DNA of 64,000 bases, from assembly GCF_041435495.1 (NCBI RefSeq), contig NZ_CP108644.1, forward strand, positions 6,495,501 through 6,559,500, read 5' to 3'. Within the stretch, counting starts at the first letter, position 1; each line of letters begins with the position of its first letter. The stretch is from Streptomyces sp. NBC_01116. Its GTDB lineage: Bacteria; Actinomycetota; Actinomycetes; Streptomycetales; Streptomycetaceae. The translations under genes were made by a program, and so were the position numbers. Positions 17,564 through 26,935 of this stretch are shown piece by piece. The notes under the pieces were generated by a model. That model searched no databases, had not been told where the DNA came from, and saw only the letters and a program-made list of their open reading frames with translations.

Positions 17564-17742
17564 GCGGTACCCGCCCGGGACGCCCGTGCCCGCAGACGTT
17601 CTCACGACTGCGGACCCCGGCGGCAGGGCGACATGAGATGTGCTTCCGGCTGCCGCGTGCGGCTCCCGGAGCATCGGACACACATTGTGCCTGGGAAGAT
17701 CTGGGCACTTCAGGGCGTTTTCGCCCACATATGGGAGGCGGC

Positions 17743-20634
17743 ATGACAGAGACGGCGAGCGGCCCGGCACGAGGTTCCCGTACCAAGGGCGCCAAGGCGA
17801 GCAAGGGTCTGCGTATCGAGCGCATCCACACCAACCCCGGCGTGCACCCGTACGACGAGGTGGCGTGGGAGCGCCGTGACGTCGTCATGACCAATTGGCG
17901 CGACGGCTCGATCAACTTCGAGCAGCGTGGCGTCGAGTTCCCCGACTTCTGGTCGGTGAACGCGGTCAACATCGTCACCAGCAAGTACTTCCGCGGAGCT
18001 GTCGGCACGCCGCAGCGCGAGACCGGTCTCAAGCAGCTGATCGACCGGATCGTGAAGACGTACCGGAAGGCCGGCGAGGACCACAGCTACTTCGCCTCTC
18101 CCGCGGACGCGGAGATCTTCGAGCACGAGCTGGCGTACGCCCTCCTGCACCAGGTCTTCAGCTTCAACTCCCCGGTCTGGTTCAACGTCGGCACGCCCCA
18201 GCCGCAGCAGGTCTCCGCCTGCTTCATCCTGGCCGTCGACGACTCCATGGAGTCGATCCTCGACTGGTACAAGGAAGAGGGCATGATCTTCAAGGGCGGC
18301 TCCGGCGCCGGCCTGAACCTCTCCCGCATCCGCTCCTCCAAGGAGCTCCTCTCCTCCGGCGGCAACGCCTCCGGCCCGGTCTCGTTCATGCGCGGCGCCG
18401 ACGCGTCCGCCGGAACGATCAAGTCGGGCGGCGCCACCCGCCGCGCGGCCAAGATGGTCATCCTCGACGTCGACCACCCCGACATCGAGAACTTCATCGA
18501 GACCAAGGTCAAGGAGGAGGAGAAGATCCGCGCCCTGCGCGACGCGGGCTTCGACATGGACCTGGGCGGCGACGACATCACGTCCGTCCAGTACCAGAAC
18601 GCCAACAACTCGGTCCGGGTGAACGACGAGTTCATGAAGGCCGTCGAGGCGGGCGGCAAGTTCGGGCTGAGCGCCCGGATGACCGGCGACGTCATCGAAG
18701 AGGTCGAGGCCAAGTCCCTCTTCCGCAAGATGGCCGAGGCCGCCTGGGCGTGCGCCGACCCGGGCATCCAGTACGACGACACGATCAACGCCTGGCACAC
18801 CTGCCCGGAGTCCGGCCGGATCAACGGCTCGAACCCGTGCAGCGAGTACATGCACCTGGACAACACCTCGTGCAACCTCGCCTCGCTGAACCTGATGAAG
18901 TTCCTCAAGGACGACGGCCTGGGCAACCAGTCCTTCGAGTCCGAGCGCTTCGCCAAGGTCGTCGAGCTGGTCATCACCGCGATGGACATCTCGATCTGCT
19001 TCGCGGACTTCCCCACGCAGAAGATCGGCGAGAACACCCGCGCCTTCCGCCAGCTCGGCATCGGCTACGCCAACCTCGGCGCCCTGCTGATGGCGACCGG
19101 TCACGCGTACGACAGCGACGGCGGCCGCGCGCTGGCCGGCGCCATCACCTCGCTGATGACCGGCACCTCCTACCGCCGCTCCGCCGAGCTGGCCGCGGTC
19201 GTCGGCCCGTACGACGGCTACGCCCGCAACGCCGAGCCGCACCAGCGCGTCATGAAGCAGCACTCCGACGCCAACGCCAAGGCCGTCCACGTCGACGACC
19301 TCGACTCGCCGGTCTGGGCCGCCGCGACGGAGGCCTGGCAGGACGTGATCCGGCTCGGAGCGAAGAACGGCTTCCGCAACGCGCAGGCCTCGGTCATCGC
19401 GCCCACCGGCACCATCGGTCTCGCGATGTCCTGCGACACCACCGGCCTGGAGCCCGACCTCGCCCTGGTCAAGTTCAAGAAGCTGGTCGGCGGCGGCTCG
19501 ATGCAGATCGTCAACGGCACGGTGCCGCAGGCGCTGCGCCGCCTCGGCTACCAGCCCGAGCAGATCGAGGCGGTCGTCGCCCACATCGCCGAGAACGGCA
19601 ACGTGGTCGACGCCCCCGCGCTGAAGACCGAGCACTACGAGGTCTTCGACTGCGCGATGGGCGAGCGCTCCATCTCCGCGATGGGCCACGTCCGGATGAT
19701 GGCGGCCATCCAGCCGTGGATCTCCGGCGCGCTCTCCAAGACGGTGAACCTCCCCGAGACGGCCACCGTCGAGGACGTCGAGGAGGTCTACTTCGAGGCG
19801 TGGAAGATGGGCGTCAAGGCGCTCGCGATCTACCGCGACAACTGCAAGGTCGGCCAGCCCCTCTCCGCCAAGACCAAGGACAAGGAGAAGGAAGCGGTCA
19901 CCGCGAAGGCCGAGGAGACCATCCGCACGGCGGTCGAGAAGGTCGTCGAGTACCGCCCGGTCCGCAAGCGCCTCCCGAAGGGCCGTCCCGGCATCACCAC
20001 CTCCTTCACGGTGGGCGGCGCCGAGGGCTACATGACCGCCAACTCCTACCCGGACGACGGTCTGGGCGAGGTCTTCCTGAAGATGTCCAAGCAGGGCTCG
20101 ACCCTCGCGGGCATGATGGACGCCTTCTCCATCGCCGTCTCGGTCGGTCTGCAGTACGGCGTCCCGCTGGAGACGTACGTCTCGAAGTTCACCAACATGC
20201 GCTTCGAGCCGGCCGGTATGACGGACGACCCGGACGTGCGGATGGCGCAGTCGATCGTCGACTACATCTTCCGTCGCCTGGCGCTCGACTTCCTGCCCTT
20301 CGAGACCCGCTCCGCCCTCGGCATCCACTCCGCCGAGGAGCGCCAGCGCCACCTGGACACCGGCAGCTACGAGCCGTCGTTCGAGACGGACGGCCTGGAC
20401 GCGGACAGCCTGGCCGCCCCGGTCCGCGCCGAGCCCCTGAAGGTGGTGGCGGCTCCCGAGGAGCCCGCCGCGAAGCCCGCACCGAAGACGGCGCACACCT
20501 CGGCCGAACTGGTCGAGATGCAGCTCGGCATCAGCGCCGACGCCCCGCTCTGCTTCTCCTGCGGTACGAAGATGCAGCGCGCCGGCTCCTGCTACATCTG
20601 CGAGGGCTGCGGCTCGACGAGCGGCTGCAGCTGA
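17743..20634 (+). CDS. nrdJ: Adenosylcobalamin-dependent class II ribonucleotide reductase
   Basis: 963-residue vitamin B12-dependent reductase that makes deoxyribonucleotides with or without oxygen. ATG 17743 follows GGGAGG; an ATG four codons upstream is possible. Visible landmarks: NSPVWFNVG, the GSGAGLNLSRIRSSKE substrate and effector loop, NPCSEYMHLDNTSCNLASLNL region (given as NPCSEY and CNLASLNL) with active-site residues, and PTGTIGLAMSCDTTG phosphate binding. The C-terminal ~120 residues are a linker plus a cysteine-rich tail (CFSCGTKM, CYICEGCG, SGCS) for redox relay and zinc binding. No B12 riboswitch is visible upstream; control appears to be by NrdR. Confidence 0.96.
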   Translation: MTETASGPARGSRTKGAKASKGLRIERIHTNPGVHPYDEVAWERRDVVMTNWRDGSINFEQRGVEFPDFWSVNAVNIVTSKYFRGAVGTPQRETGLKQLIDRIVKTYRKAGEDHSYFASPADAEIFEHELAYALLHQVFSFNSPVWFNVGTPQPQQVSACFILAVDDSMESILDWYKEEGMIFKGGSGAGLNLSRIRSSKELLSSGGNASGPVSFMRGADASAGTIKSGGATRRAAKMVILDVDHPDIENFIETKVKEEEKIRALRDAGFDMDLGGDDITSVQYQNANNSVRVNDEFMKAVEAGGKFGLSARMTGDVIEEVEAKSLFRKMAEAAWACADPGIQYDDTINAWHTCPESGRINGSNPCSEYMHLDNTSCNLASLNLMKFLKDDGLGNQSFESERFAKVVELVITAMDISICFADFPTQKIGENTRAFRQLGIGYANLGALLMATGHAYDSDGGRALAGAITSLMTGTSYRRSAELAAVVGPYDGYARNAEPHQRVMKQHSDANAKAVHVDDLDSPVWAAATEAWQDVIRLGAKNGFRNAQASVIAPTGTIGLAMSCDTTGLEPDLALVKFKKLVGGGSMQIVNGTVPQALRRLGYQPEQIEAVVAHIAENGNVVDAPALKTEHYEVFDCAMGERSISAMGHVRMMAAIQPWISGALSKTVNLPETATVEDVEEVYFEAWKMGVKALAIYRDNCKVGQPLSAKTKDKEKEAVTAKAEETIRTAVEKVVEYRPVRKRLPKGRPGITTSFTVGGAEGYMTANSYPDDGLGEVFLKMSKQGSTLAGMMDAFSIAVSVGLQYGVPLETYVSKFTNMRFEPAGMTDDPDVRMAQSIVDYIFRRLALDFLPFETRSALGIHSAEERQRHLDTGSYEPSFETDGLDADSLAAPVRAEPLKVVAAPEEPAAKPAPKTAHTSAELVEMQLGISADAPLCFSCGTKMQRAGSCYICEGCGSTSGCS

Positions 20635-20677
20635 CCGGACGCGGAGCCGCGCCGACGCGCGGCTGACCCGTGGTCCA

Positions 20678-20710
20678 CGAAGGGGACCGGCCTACGGCCG
20701 GTCCCCTTCG
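20678..20710. terminator. nrdJ terminator, shared with convergent TerD gene
   Basis: 15-bp perfect stem (20678-20692 with 20696-20710) and a TAC loop, 44 bases beyond the nrdJ stop, between convergent genes. Confidence 0.8.
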
Positions 20711-20775
20711 GCAGATCCCTGCCCTTTTCGGCAGGTCGCCGACGCCCACGCCGGGTTGGCCGGAACTGACCGATG

Positions 20776-21312
20776 TCACCCTTCGGCGACGCGGCTTCCC
20801 ATCACCGTGGCGAACGCGTCGGGGTCGCCGTCGAAGCCGCGTACGGCCGACCGGAAGCCCCAGAGCCCCGAGCCGTCCCGGGTGAACTCCCCGATGACCG
20901 CCGCGCTCGCCCACGCCACCTCGGAGAAGTCGCTCTCGGTCAGGCTCGTGTAGCCCTCGCGGATCTCCATCGCCGTGCTCCCTATGTCGCCGAAGGTCTT
21001 GTGACCGTCGCGCTGCTGGATGGCGACACCGACCACCACCCGCCCGTACGCGTCCGCCAGCCGGTTCAGCTCGATGGTCATGACCTCGTCGAAGCCGAAA
21101 CCCTGCCCGGTCCGGCTGTCCCGGTTCAGCGTGATGGTGCCGTCCGGCGAGCGGCTGTCGAAGTGCACCAGATAGGCGGGGGCGCCGTACGGCTCGCCGA
21201 CCGGGTAGGTGGCCGCGATGATGTCGAGGTCGTTGGCCGCGGCCCCGTGCGGACTGGGGTCCCACTTGACCCGCACCTCGACCTTTTCGATGTCCTTGTT
21301 CGGAGTGCTCAA
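20776..21312 (-). CDS. TerD-family stress/tellurium-resistance-type protein
   Basis: 178 residues if TTG 21312 is used, which is preceded by GGGAGGG at good spacing; the protein stops looking TerD-like upstream of it. Family landmarks: VRVKWDPSP, NDLDIIAATY, HFDSRSPDGTITLNRDSRTG (shown as HFDSRSPDG and LNRDSRTG), DEVMTIEL, FGDIGSTAMEI and the acidic calcium-binding residues of the TerD beta-sandwich. TerD proteins bind calcium and belong to membrane-associated stress complexes; the precise role here is unknown. Stand-alone copies outside ter clusters are common in Streptomyces. Confidence 0.85.
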   Translation of the reverse strand: MSTPNKDIEKVEVRVKWDPSPHGAAANDLDIIAATYPVGEPYGAPAYLVHFDSRSPDGTITLNRDSRTGQGFGFDEVMTIELNRLADAYGRVVVGVAIQQRDGHKTFGDIGSTAMEIREGYTSLTESDFSEVAWASAAVIGEFTRDGSGLWGFRSAVRGFDGDPDAFATVMGSRVAEG

Positions 21313-21568
21313 GGGACTTCCCTCCCGGCCGACGGCCCACGGACCGTTCCCATCACCTGGTACACGATTCACCCGATCATGTACGCAACCGGCCGCGGAA
21401 CCAACTGCTCCGGCCACGGGCGGCGGATTCGGGCCACCCTCCGGCCCCGGCACGGGCGTTGCGGCCTCCTCGGGCACCCGCGATCCGGTGCGCGAGCGGA
21501 ACGGACGGCCGGGGGCGCACTCCCCGGGACCGTGACGCGCGACACGTTCCGCGCCGTACGATGGCGCG

Positions 21569-22174
21569 GTGCTGGTGAAGTGGATTCGCTGTTCCGTGGT
21601 GGACCGTCATGGTTTCGAGCGGGGACAGCGGAAGTGGGCGGGGCTGCTCGGCGAGCCGGGGTTCAGAGGACAGAGCGGCGGGTGGAGCCGAACGCGCCCC
21701 GACGTCGCCCATGTCTTCGCGTTCTGGGAGAGCCGCGTCTTCTACGACTCCTTCATGGCCCGCGGGCACGACCGGCTGGCGGCCGGGCAGTCGGGCATGT
21801 TCCGCGACATGCAGGTCACGCTCTTCGAGCGCCGCTTCGACGTGAAGACGGGCTTCGAGCCCCACTTCGCGGAGGCGGACGTCGTCAGGGTCGCGCACAG
21901 CCGGGTGCACGAGGAGCGGGCCGAGCACTTCGTGCTGATGCAGCAGCAGGTGTGGAACCCCGCCATGGCCGGATCGCCCGGCATGCTGCGCGGCGTGTTC
22001 GGCGAGGCTCCCGGCAACGAGTTCCTGGCGCTGTCCCTGTGGAAGTCGAGCGCCGAGCGCGGCAAGTACCGGGCGGCGGGGGCCGAGCGGCTGGCGGCCC
22101 GCGCGGGGACCGAGACGGACGTGATCGCGCTGACGGGAGACGTCGTGGAGCTGGAACCGTCCTGGACGGTGTGA
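21569..22174 (+). CDS. Conserved protein, DUF4937/YdbC-like
   Basis: 201-residue cytosolic protein beginning LVKWIRCSVVDR, with GFRGQSGGW near residue 35 and a repeat-like second half (HFVLMQQQVWNP). The pattern resembles the DUF4937 (YdbC) family, which has a ferredoxin-like fold; this is recall, not a search result. GTG 21569 lies six bases after TACGAT (21557-21562) and has no Shine-Dalgarno, so the mRNA is probably leaderless. Function unknown. Confidence 0.65.
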   Translation: MLVKWIRCSVVDRHGFERGQRKWAGLLGEPGFRGQSGGWSRTRPDVAHVFAFWESRVFYDSFMARGHDRLAAGQSGMFRDMQVTLFERRFDVKTGFEPHFAEADVVRVAHSRVHEERAEHFVLMQQQVWNPAMAGSPGMLRGVFGEAPGNEFLALSLWKSSAERGKYRAAGAERLAARAGTETDVIALTGDVVELEPSWTV

Positions 22175-22217
22175 CCCGGGCCGCGCGCCCCCGGTAGGGG
22201 CGGCCTAGGCTCGGGGC

Positions 22218-22877
22218 ATGGCACGTCCGCAGCGCATTGTCCTCGTCCGGCACGGTGAGTCCGAGGGCAACGCCGACGACACGGTGTACGAGCGGGAGCC
22301 CGACCACGCGCTCCGGCTCACCCCCGCAGGTCTGCGTCAGGCCCGGGAGACCGGGGAGGGGCTGCGCGACCAGTTCGGCGAGGAACGGGTGAGCGTCTAC
22401 ATCTCGCCGTACCGCCGCACCCACGAGACGTTCCGGGCCTTCGACCTCGACCCGGCGCGCGTCCGCGTGCGCGAGGAGCCCCGCCTGCGCGAGCAGGACT
22501 GGGGCAATTGGCAGGACCGGGACGACGTGCGGCTGCAGAAGGCCTACCGGGACGCCTACGGGCACTTCTTCTACCGTTTCGCCCAGGGCGAGTCCGGCGC
22601 CGACGTCTACGACCGGGTCGGCGCGTTCCTGGAGAGCCTGCACCGGAGCTTCGAGGCGCCGGACCATCCGGAGAACGTCCTGCTGGTCACCCACGGACTG
22701 ACGATGCGGCTGTTCTGCATGCGCTGGTTCCACTGGTCGGTCGCGGAGTTCGAGTCGCTCTCCAACCCCGGCAACGGCGAGACGCGGACCCTGCTGCTGG
22801 GCGAGAGCGGTCGCTACACCCTTGACCGGCCCTTTCAGAGCTGGCGGACCCCTGAGCCGTACGGCCGCACCGGATAG
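22218..22877 (+). CDS. Histidine phosphatase superfamily (phosphoglycerate-mutase-like) protein
   Basis: 219 residues with the RHG signature at the N-terminus (IVLVRHGESEGN), a second arginine in SPYRRTHET, the acidic catalytic residue in REEPRLREQDWG and the second histidine in LLVTHGLTMR. All catalytic elements of the branch 1 histidine phosphatase fold are present. The substrate cannot be told; most such proteins are phosphatases rather than mutases. ATG 22218 follows TAGGCT (22206-22211) by six bases with no ribosome-binding site, again a leaderless pattern. The next gene starts 12 bases downstream. Confidence 0.88.
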   Translation: MARPQRIVLVRHGESEGNADDTVYEREPDHALRLTPAGLRQARETGEGLRDQFGEERVSVYISPYRRTHETFRAFDLDPARVRVREEPRLREQDWGNWQDRDDVRLQKAYRDAYGHFFYRFAQGESGADVYDRVGAFLESLHRSFEAPDHPENVLLVTHGLTMRLFCMRWFHWSVAEFESLSNPGNGETRTLLLGESGRYTLDRPFQSWRTPEPYGRTG

Positions 22878-22889
22878 AGTGGCAGGGCG

Positions 22890-23798
22890 ATGACCGCTGA
22901 TTCTGTTTCCGTGCGGCGCCTCGAACGCGCCCTGGCCAGCCTGCGTGGGCTGTCCGTGGGGGACGCCCTGGGCTCCCAGTTCTTCGTTCCGGCCAACTAT
23001 CCCCTGCTGAAACAACGGGCCCTGCCGCCCGGGCCCTGGCAGTGGACCGACGACACCGAGATGGCCTGCTCGGTCCTGGCCGTGCTCACCGCGCACGGCC
23101 GTATCGACCAGGACGCGCTCGCCCGGTCCTTCGCCGAGCACCACGACTTCGACCGGGGCTACGGGCCCGCCGTCAACCGGCTCCTCAGGCTCGTGCGCGA
23201 GGGAGGCGACTGGCGGGAGCTGTCCTCGGCGCTGTTCCAGGGCCAGGGCTCCTGGGGCAACGGTTCGGCGATGCGCATCGCCCCGCTCGGCGCCTGGTAC
23301 GCGGACGATCCGGAGCAGGCCACGCACCAGGCGGAGATCTCCTCGTACCCCACGCATCAGCACCGCGAAGCCGTCGTCGGCGCCATGGCCGTGGCCGCCG
23401 CCGCGTCGCTCGCCGCCGCCCCCGGCGGACCGCCGAGCCCCGAGGGCCTCCTCGACGGCGTCATCGCGCTCGTGCCCCGCAGCGCCGTCGGCGCGGGGCT
23501 GCGCCGGGCCCGCGACATGCTGGACTACCGGGACGCCGGGACGGTCGCCGCGGTCCTCGGCAACGGCCGCCGGACCAGCGCCCACGACACGGTGCCGTTC
23601 GCGCTCTGGTCGGCCGCCAGGAGCCTCGGGGACTACGAGCAGGCGTTCTGGGTCACGGCCCAGGCGGGCGGTGACGTCGACACGACGTGCGCCATCGTCG
23701 GCGGTGTCGTCGCGTCGGGCACGGCCGGAGCGCCGCCGGCCGCCTGGCTGGCCCGGACGGAGGACCCCCCGGCGTGGCTGACGCCGCTCCCGCGCTGA
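22890..23798 (+). CDS. ADP-ribosylglycohydrolase family protein
   Basis: 302 residues of the DraG/ARH fold, which removes ADP-ribose from proteins or nucleic acids, or hydrolyses related N-glycosides. The magnesium ligands are visible: WTDDTEM near residue 50 and GGDVDTTCAIVGG near 265, with GDALGSQF at the N-terminus and GNGSAMRIAPLG in the middle. ATG 22890 follows TAGAGT (22875-22880) by nine bases. Twelve bases after the histidine phosphatase gene and in the same direction, it may be co-transcribed or use its own leaderless promoter. The target is unknown. Confidence 0.88.
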   Translation: MTADSVSVRRLERALASLRGLSVGDALGSQFFVPANYPLLKQRALPPGPWQWTDDTEMACSVLAVLTAHGRIDQDALARSFAEHHDFDRGYGPAVNRLLRLVREGGDWRELSSALFQGQGSWGNGSAMRIAPLGAWYADDPEQATHQAEISSYPTHQHREAVVGAMAVAAAASLAAAPGGPPSPEGLLDGVIALVPRSAVGAGLRRARDMLDYRDAGTVAAVLGNGRRTSAHDTVPFALWSAARSLGDYEQAFWVTAQAGGDVDTTCAIVGGVVASGTAGAPPAAWLARTEDPPAWLTPLPR

Positions 23799-24082
23799 CG
23801 CTCCCGCGCTGACCTCGCGCCACGCCTCCGAGCCGTCTCCCCCTCTCTCCGGCGGCCGCGCCGCTTCCGTCCCGTCTCTCCGCCGACGGTCCCTGAACCG
23901 GTGCTGCGGCCGTCTGTCACGGTCCTGCCACAGGACCACTCCGCGTGTCTGCGAACGCGAGTTCGGGACTACTCTTTCGGCCACGCCGCCCCTCGTTGAT
24001 CTTGAGGGCGTGCGCCGAATGAGACGCCGGGACGTGCGTACGGCCCAGGGGCCGCGCGTGGACCCGGTGGGGGAGGGGTCCC

Positions 24083-25906
24083 ATGTCCGATCAGCCGTCC
24101 GAGGCGTCCAGACCGCCGGAGAAGCCGGAGGGAGCCGACGCGCCCCGGCCACCGGAACCGCCTGCGGCCTCCGAGGCCGCCGGCACACCGGCGGCGAACC
24201 GACCGGATCCGGCCGCGGCGCAGTCCGCCGGTGCGTCGCCCGCCGAGGCCGCGCGGTCCTCTGCCGTAGGGGATCCGGTCCCGGCACAGGCCGCAGGCGA
24301 CCCGCGCCAACGGGCCCAGGCGGCTCGACCGGCCGGGCCGCCCGGCAGCCCCTGGCAGTACGGCGCCGGGGCGCCCGCAGCCAAGAACGAGGGTGTGACC
24401 GCCCGGATCCGGCCACCCGAACCGCCCCTGATCCGGCCCGCCGTGCTCTGGTCGGTCCTGGCCACCGCGCTCCTAAGCGCGCTCTTCCTGGGCGACGGAC
24501 TCGGGGTGAACCTGCTGATCGTGGCTGTGCCCGCAGCGCTGGCCGCGTACTTCGCCGCGCGGGCCGCGGGCCGTCGGCTGCGGCCGTGGACGGCGACCTG
24601 GGCGGTGGGAGGGCTCGCACTGCTCGCGGTGCCCGCGCTCCGGGAAGCGGGCTGGCCCACCTTCCTCGCCGTGGTGTCCGCCTTCGCGCTCGGCTCCCTC
24701 GCGCTGCACGGCAGCCGCAGCTGGCCGGGCGTGCTGATCGGCTCGCTGGGGCTGTTCGACTCGGTCGTCCCCGGCATCATCTGGGGCGTGCGGGGGGTAC
24801 GCGCGCGGGCCGACGGTTCCCGGGCGCGCTGGGGCGCCGCCCTGCGCACCACGGTGGTGGCCCTGGTGCTGCTGGTGGTGTTCGGGACCCTCTTCGCCAG
24901 CGCGGACGCCGCCTTCGCCGAACTGCTCGGCAGCCTCATGCCCGACGCCTCGGTCGGCGAAGGACCGTGGCGGATCTTCCTCTTCGCCCTCGGGCTGGCG
25001 GGCGCGCTCGCCGCCGCGCACGCCGCGGCCGCTCCGGTGCGCTGGGACGGGATCACCGTACGGCCCGGCAAACCCCGGGGACGGGCCGAATGGGCCCTTC
25101 CACTGATCGTCCTCAACCTGCTCTTCGCCGCGTTCATCACCCTCCAGCTCGTCGTGCTCCTCGGCGGATACGACAAGGTCCGGGACGTGACCGGGCTCAG
25201 CCATTCCGAGTACGCCCGCCAGGGCTTCTGGCAGCTGCTGTGGGCCACGCTGCTCACCCTTCTCGTGATCGCCCTGGCCCTGCGCTGGGCGCCGCGCGGC
25301 ACCACCGGGGACCGCACCCTCGTGCGGGCGGTCCTCGGCCCCCTCTGCGTGCTCACCCTCGTCGTGGTCGCCTCCGCGCTGCGCCGCATGGACCTGTACG
25401 TCGACGAGTACGGCCTGACCAGGCTCCGGATATCCGTGGCGGCGATGGAGCTCTGGCTCGGGGTGGTGCTGGTCCTGATCCTGGCGGCCGGGGTCTTCGG
25501 GGCCCGGTTCCTGCCCCGGGCCATCGCGGTGAGCGCGGCGGCCGGCGTCCTGGCCTTCGGACTGCTCTCGCCGGACGGGCTGATCGCCGAGCAGAACGTC
25601 CAGCGCTTCGAGGACCGCGAGTCGACCGCCATCGACATCGACTACGTCGAGGACCTGTCCGCCGACGCCGTACCGGCCCTGGACCGCCTGCCCGAACCGG
25701 AACGCTCCTGTGCGCTGCGGATCATCCAGAACGACGTCCTCCACGCCGACACCCCCTGGTACGCGACCAGCCGGGGGGAGGCGCGGGCGAAGGAGATCCT
25801 GGAGAAGCGCCCGGTCAAGGGCGATGCTCGTGACTGCTACAGCGCGGGCAGGGATGGGACCCGGGACGGATACGAGCCGGACGACGACAGCTACGACCCG
25901 TACTGA
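24083..25906 (+). CDS. Polytopic membrane protein, DUF4153/DUF4173 type
   Basis: 607 residues. The first 110 are Pro/Ala-rich and disordered; the rest contains about 10-12 hydrophobic helices with motifs seen in the DUF4153/DUF4173 superfamily (LFASADAAFAELL, FITLQLVVLLGGYDKV, EYARQGFWQLLWATLL, RMDLYVDEYGLTRLR). The C-terminal ~100 residues are hydrophilic and acidic, containing DIDYVEDLSADAVPALDRL, and end DDDSYDPY. ATG 24083 has GGGAGGGG upstream. Some relatives sit near two-component genes; none is adjacent here. Function unknown. Confidence 0.75.
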   Translation: MSDQPSEASRPPEKPEGADAPRPPEPPAASEAAGTPAANRPDPAAAQSAGASPAEAARSSAVGDPVPAQAAGDPRQRAQAARPAGPPGSPWQYGAGAPAAKNEGVTARIRPPEPPLIRPAVLWSVLATALLSALFLGDGLGVNLLIVAVPAALAAYFAARAAGRRLRPWTATWAVGGLALLAVPALREAGWPTFLAVVSAFALGSLALHGSRSWPGVLIGSLGLFDSVVPGIIWGVRGVRARADGSRARWGAALRTTVVALVLLVVFGTLFASADAAFAELLGSLMPDASVGEGPWRIFLFALGLAGALAAAHAAAAPVRWDGITVRPGKPRGRAEWALPLIVLNLLFAAFITLQLVVLLGGYDKVRDVTGLSHSEYARQGFWQLLWATLLTLLVIALALRWAPRGTTGDRTLVRAVLGPLCVLTLVVVASALRRMDLYVDEYGLTRLRISVAAMELWLGVVLVLILAAGVFGARFLPRAIAVSAAAGVLAFGLLSPDGLIAEQNVQRFEDRESTAIDIDYVEDLSADAVPALDRLPEPERSCALRIIQNDVLHADTPWYATSRGEARAKEILEKRPVKGDARDCYSAGRDGTRDGYEPDDDSYDPY

Positions 25907-26162
25907 GCCGATGGGTCCGCCGGCCGAGTCGTCGGGCCTGCGGGCCGGGCCTGCGGGCCGAGCCGGCGGGCCCTCCGAGCCCACGGGTTCGAAGGGCCCG
26001 CGCCTCCGGGTCCATGGGATCCGCGCAGACGGGTTCAGGGGCCCGAGCCTCCGGAATCAAGGGCGCGCAGGGCCTCGAACCCGCCCTCGCCGGCTGATTC
26101 GCGGTTCGCACGGCGCCCCGGGGTGTTGCTGCCGTGGCTCTCGGCGTACGCTGTCTGGCGCC

Positions 26163-26873
26163 ATGCCGTACGAAGCACCCACGCACACCGTCGAGCGCTC
26201 ACTTCGCGCTACCACCGGTGCCAGGACCGTCGCCGGTGTCGATGAGGTCGGGCGCGGTGCGTGGGCCGGACCCGTCACCGTGTGCGCGGCGGTCACCGGT
26301 CTGCGCCGACCGCCCGAAGGTCTCACCGATTCCAAGCTGTTGACCCCCCGGCGGCGCGCCGAGCTCGATCCCGTGCTGCGGAGCTGGGTCACCGCCTACG
26401 CACTGGGCGACGCCTCGCCGCAGGAGATCGACGACCTCGGAATGACCGCCGCCCTCCGGCTCGCCGCCGTGCGCGCCCTGGAGGGGCTGCCGGTGCGGCC
26501 CGACGCGGTGATCCTCGACGGCAAGCACGACTACCTGGGCGTTCCCTGGAAGGTCCGCACCGTGATCAAGGGCGATCAGTCCTGCATCGCGGTCGCCGCG
26601 GCCTCGGTGATCGCCAAGGTGCACCGTGACCGGATGATGGCCGAGCTGGGCGCCGCGTCCGAGGACTGCGCCGACTTCGCCTTCGGCGCCAACGCGGGGT
26701 ATCCCTCGCCCGTGCACCGGGCCGCGCTGGAGGAGCGGGGGCCCACGGTCCATCACCGCCTCTCCTGGGCGTATCTGGACGCGCTGCCCCGGTGGCAGCA
26801 CCTGAAGAAGGTCCGCTTTTCCGCCGAGGCGGCCGCACTCGAAAGCGGGGGCCAGCTCGGCTTCGAATTCTGA
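26163..26873 (+). CDS. rnhB: Ribonuclease HII
   Basis: 236-residue RNase HII that nicks at ribonucleotides in DNA and degrades RNA-DNA hybrids. Signature VDEVGRGAWAGPV near residue 28 supplies the first acidic pair; further catalytic acids are in ILDGKHDYLG and the ...AKVHRDRMM / GYPSPVHR segments. ATG 26163 is chosen because the family start aligns there; TACGCT (26147-26152) lies 10 bases upstream and no clear ribosome-binding site is present. It removes misincorporated ribonucleotides, fitting the nearby dNTP-supply and repair genes. Confidence 0.95.
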   Translation: MPYEAPTHTVERSLRATTGARTVAGVDEVGRGAWAGPVTVCAAVTGLRRPPEGLTDSKLLTPRRRAELDPVLRSWVTAYALGDASPQEIDDLGMTAALRLAAVRALEGLPVRPDAVILDGKHDYLGVPWKVRTVIKGDQSCIAVAAASVIAKVHRDRMMAELGAASEDCADFAFGANAGYPSPVHRAALEERGPTVHHRLSWAYLDALPRWQHLKKVRFSAEAAALESGGQLGFEF

Positions 26874-26935
26874 TCGCGCGCACGCGCCCCTCCTACCGAC
26901 GCCGACGACATCGGCGTCCGCCACAGACCACCTTC

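Noticed and set aside
17564..17742. B12 riboswitch or extra NrdR box before nrdJ
   Set aside because: No conserved B12-box (GCCACTG type) was seen. CACACATTGTG near 17679 is palindromic but has the wrong half-site spacing for NrdR.
25907..26162. Tandem GGGCC-rich sequence between the membrane protein gene and rnhB
   Set aside because: GGGCCTGCGGGCC occurs twice, but the copies are short and degenerate. It is probably compositional, with no clear hairpin or operator.
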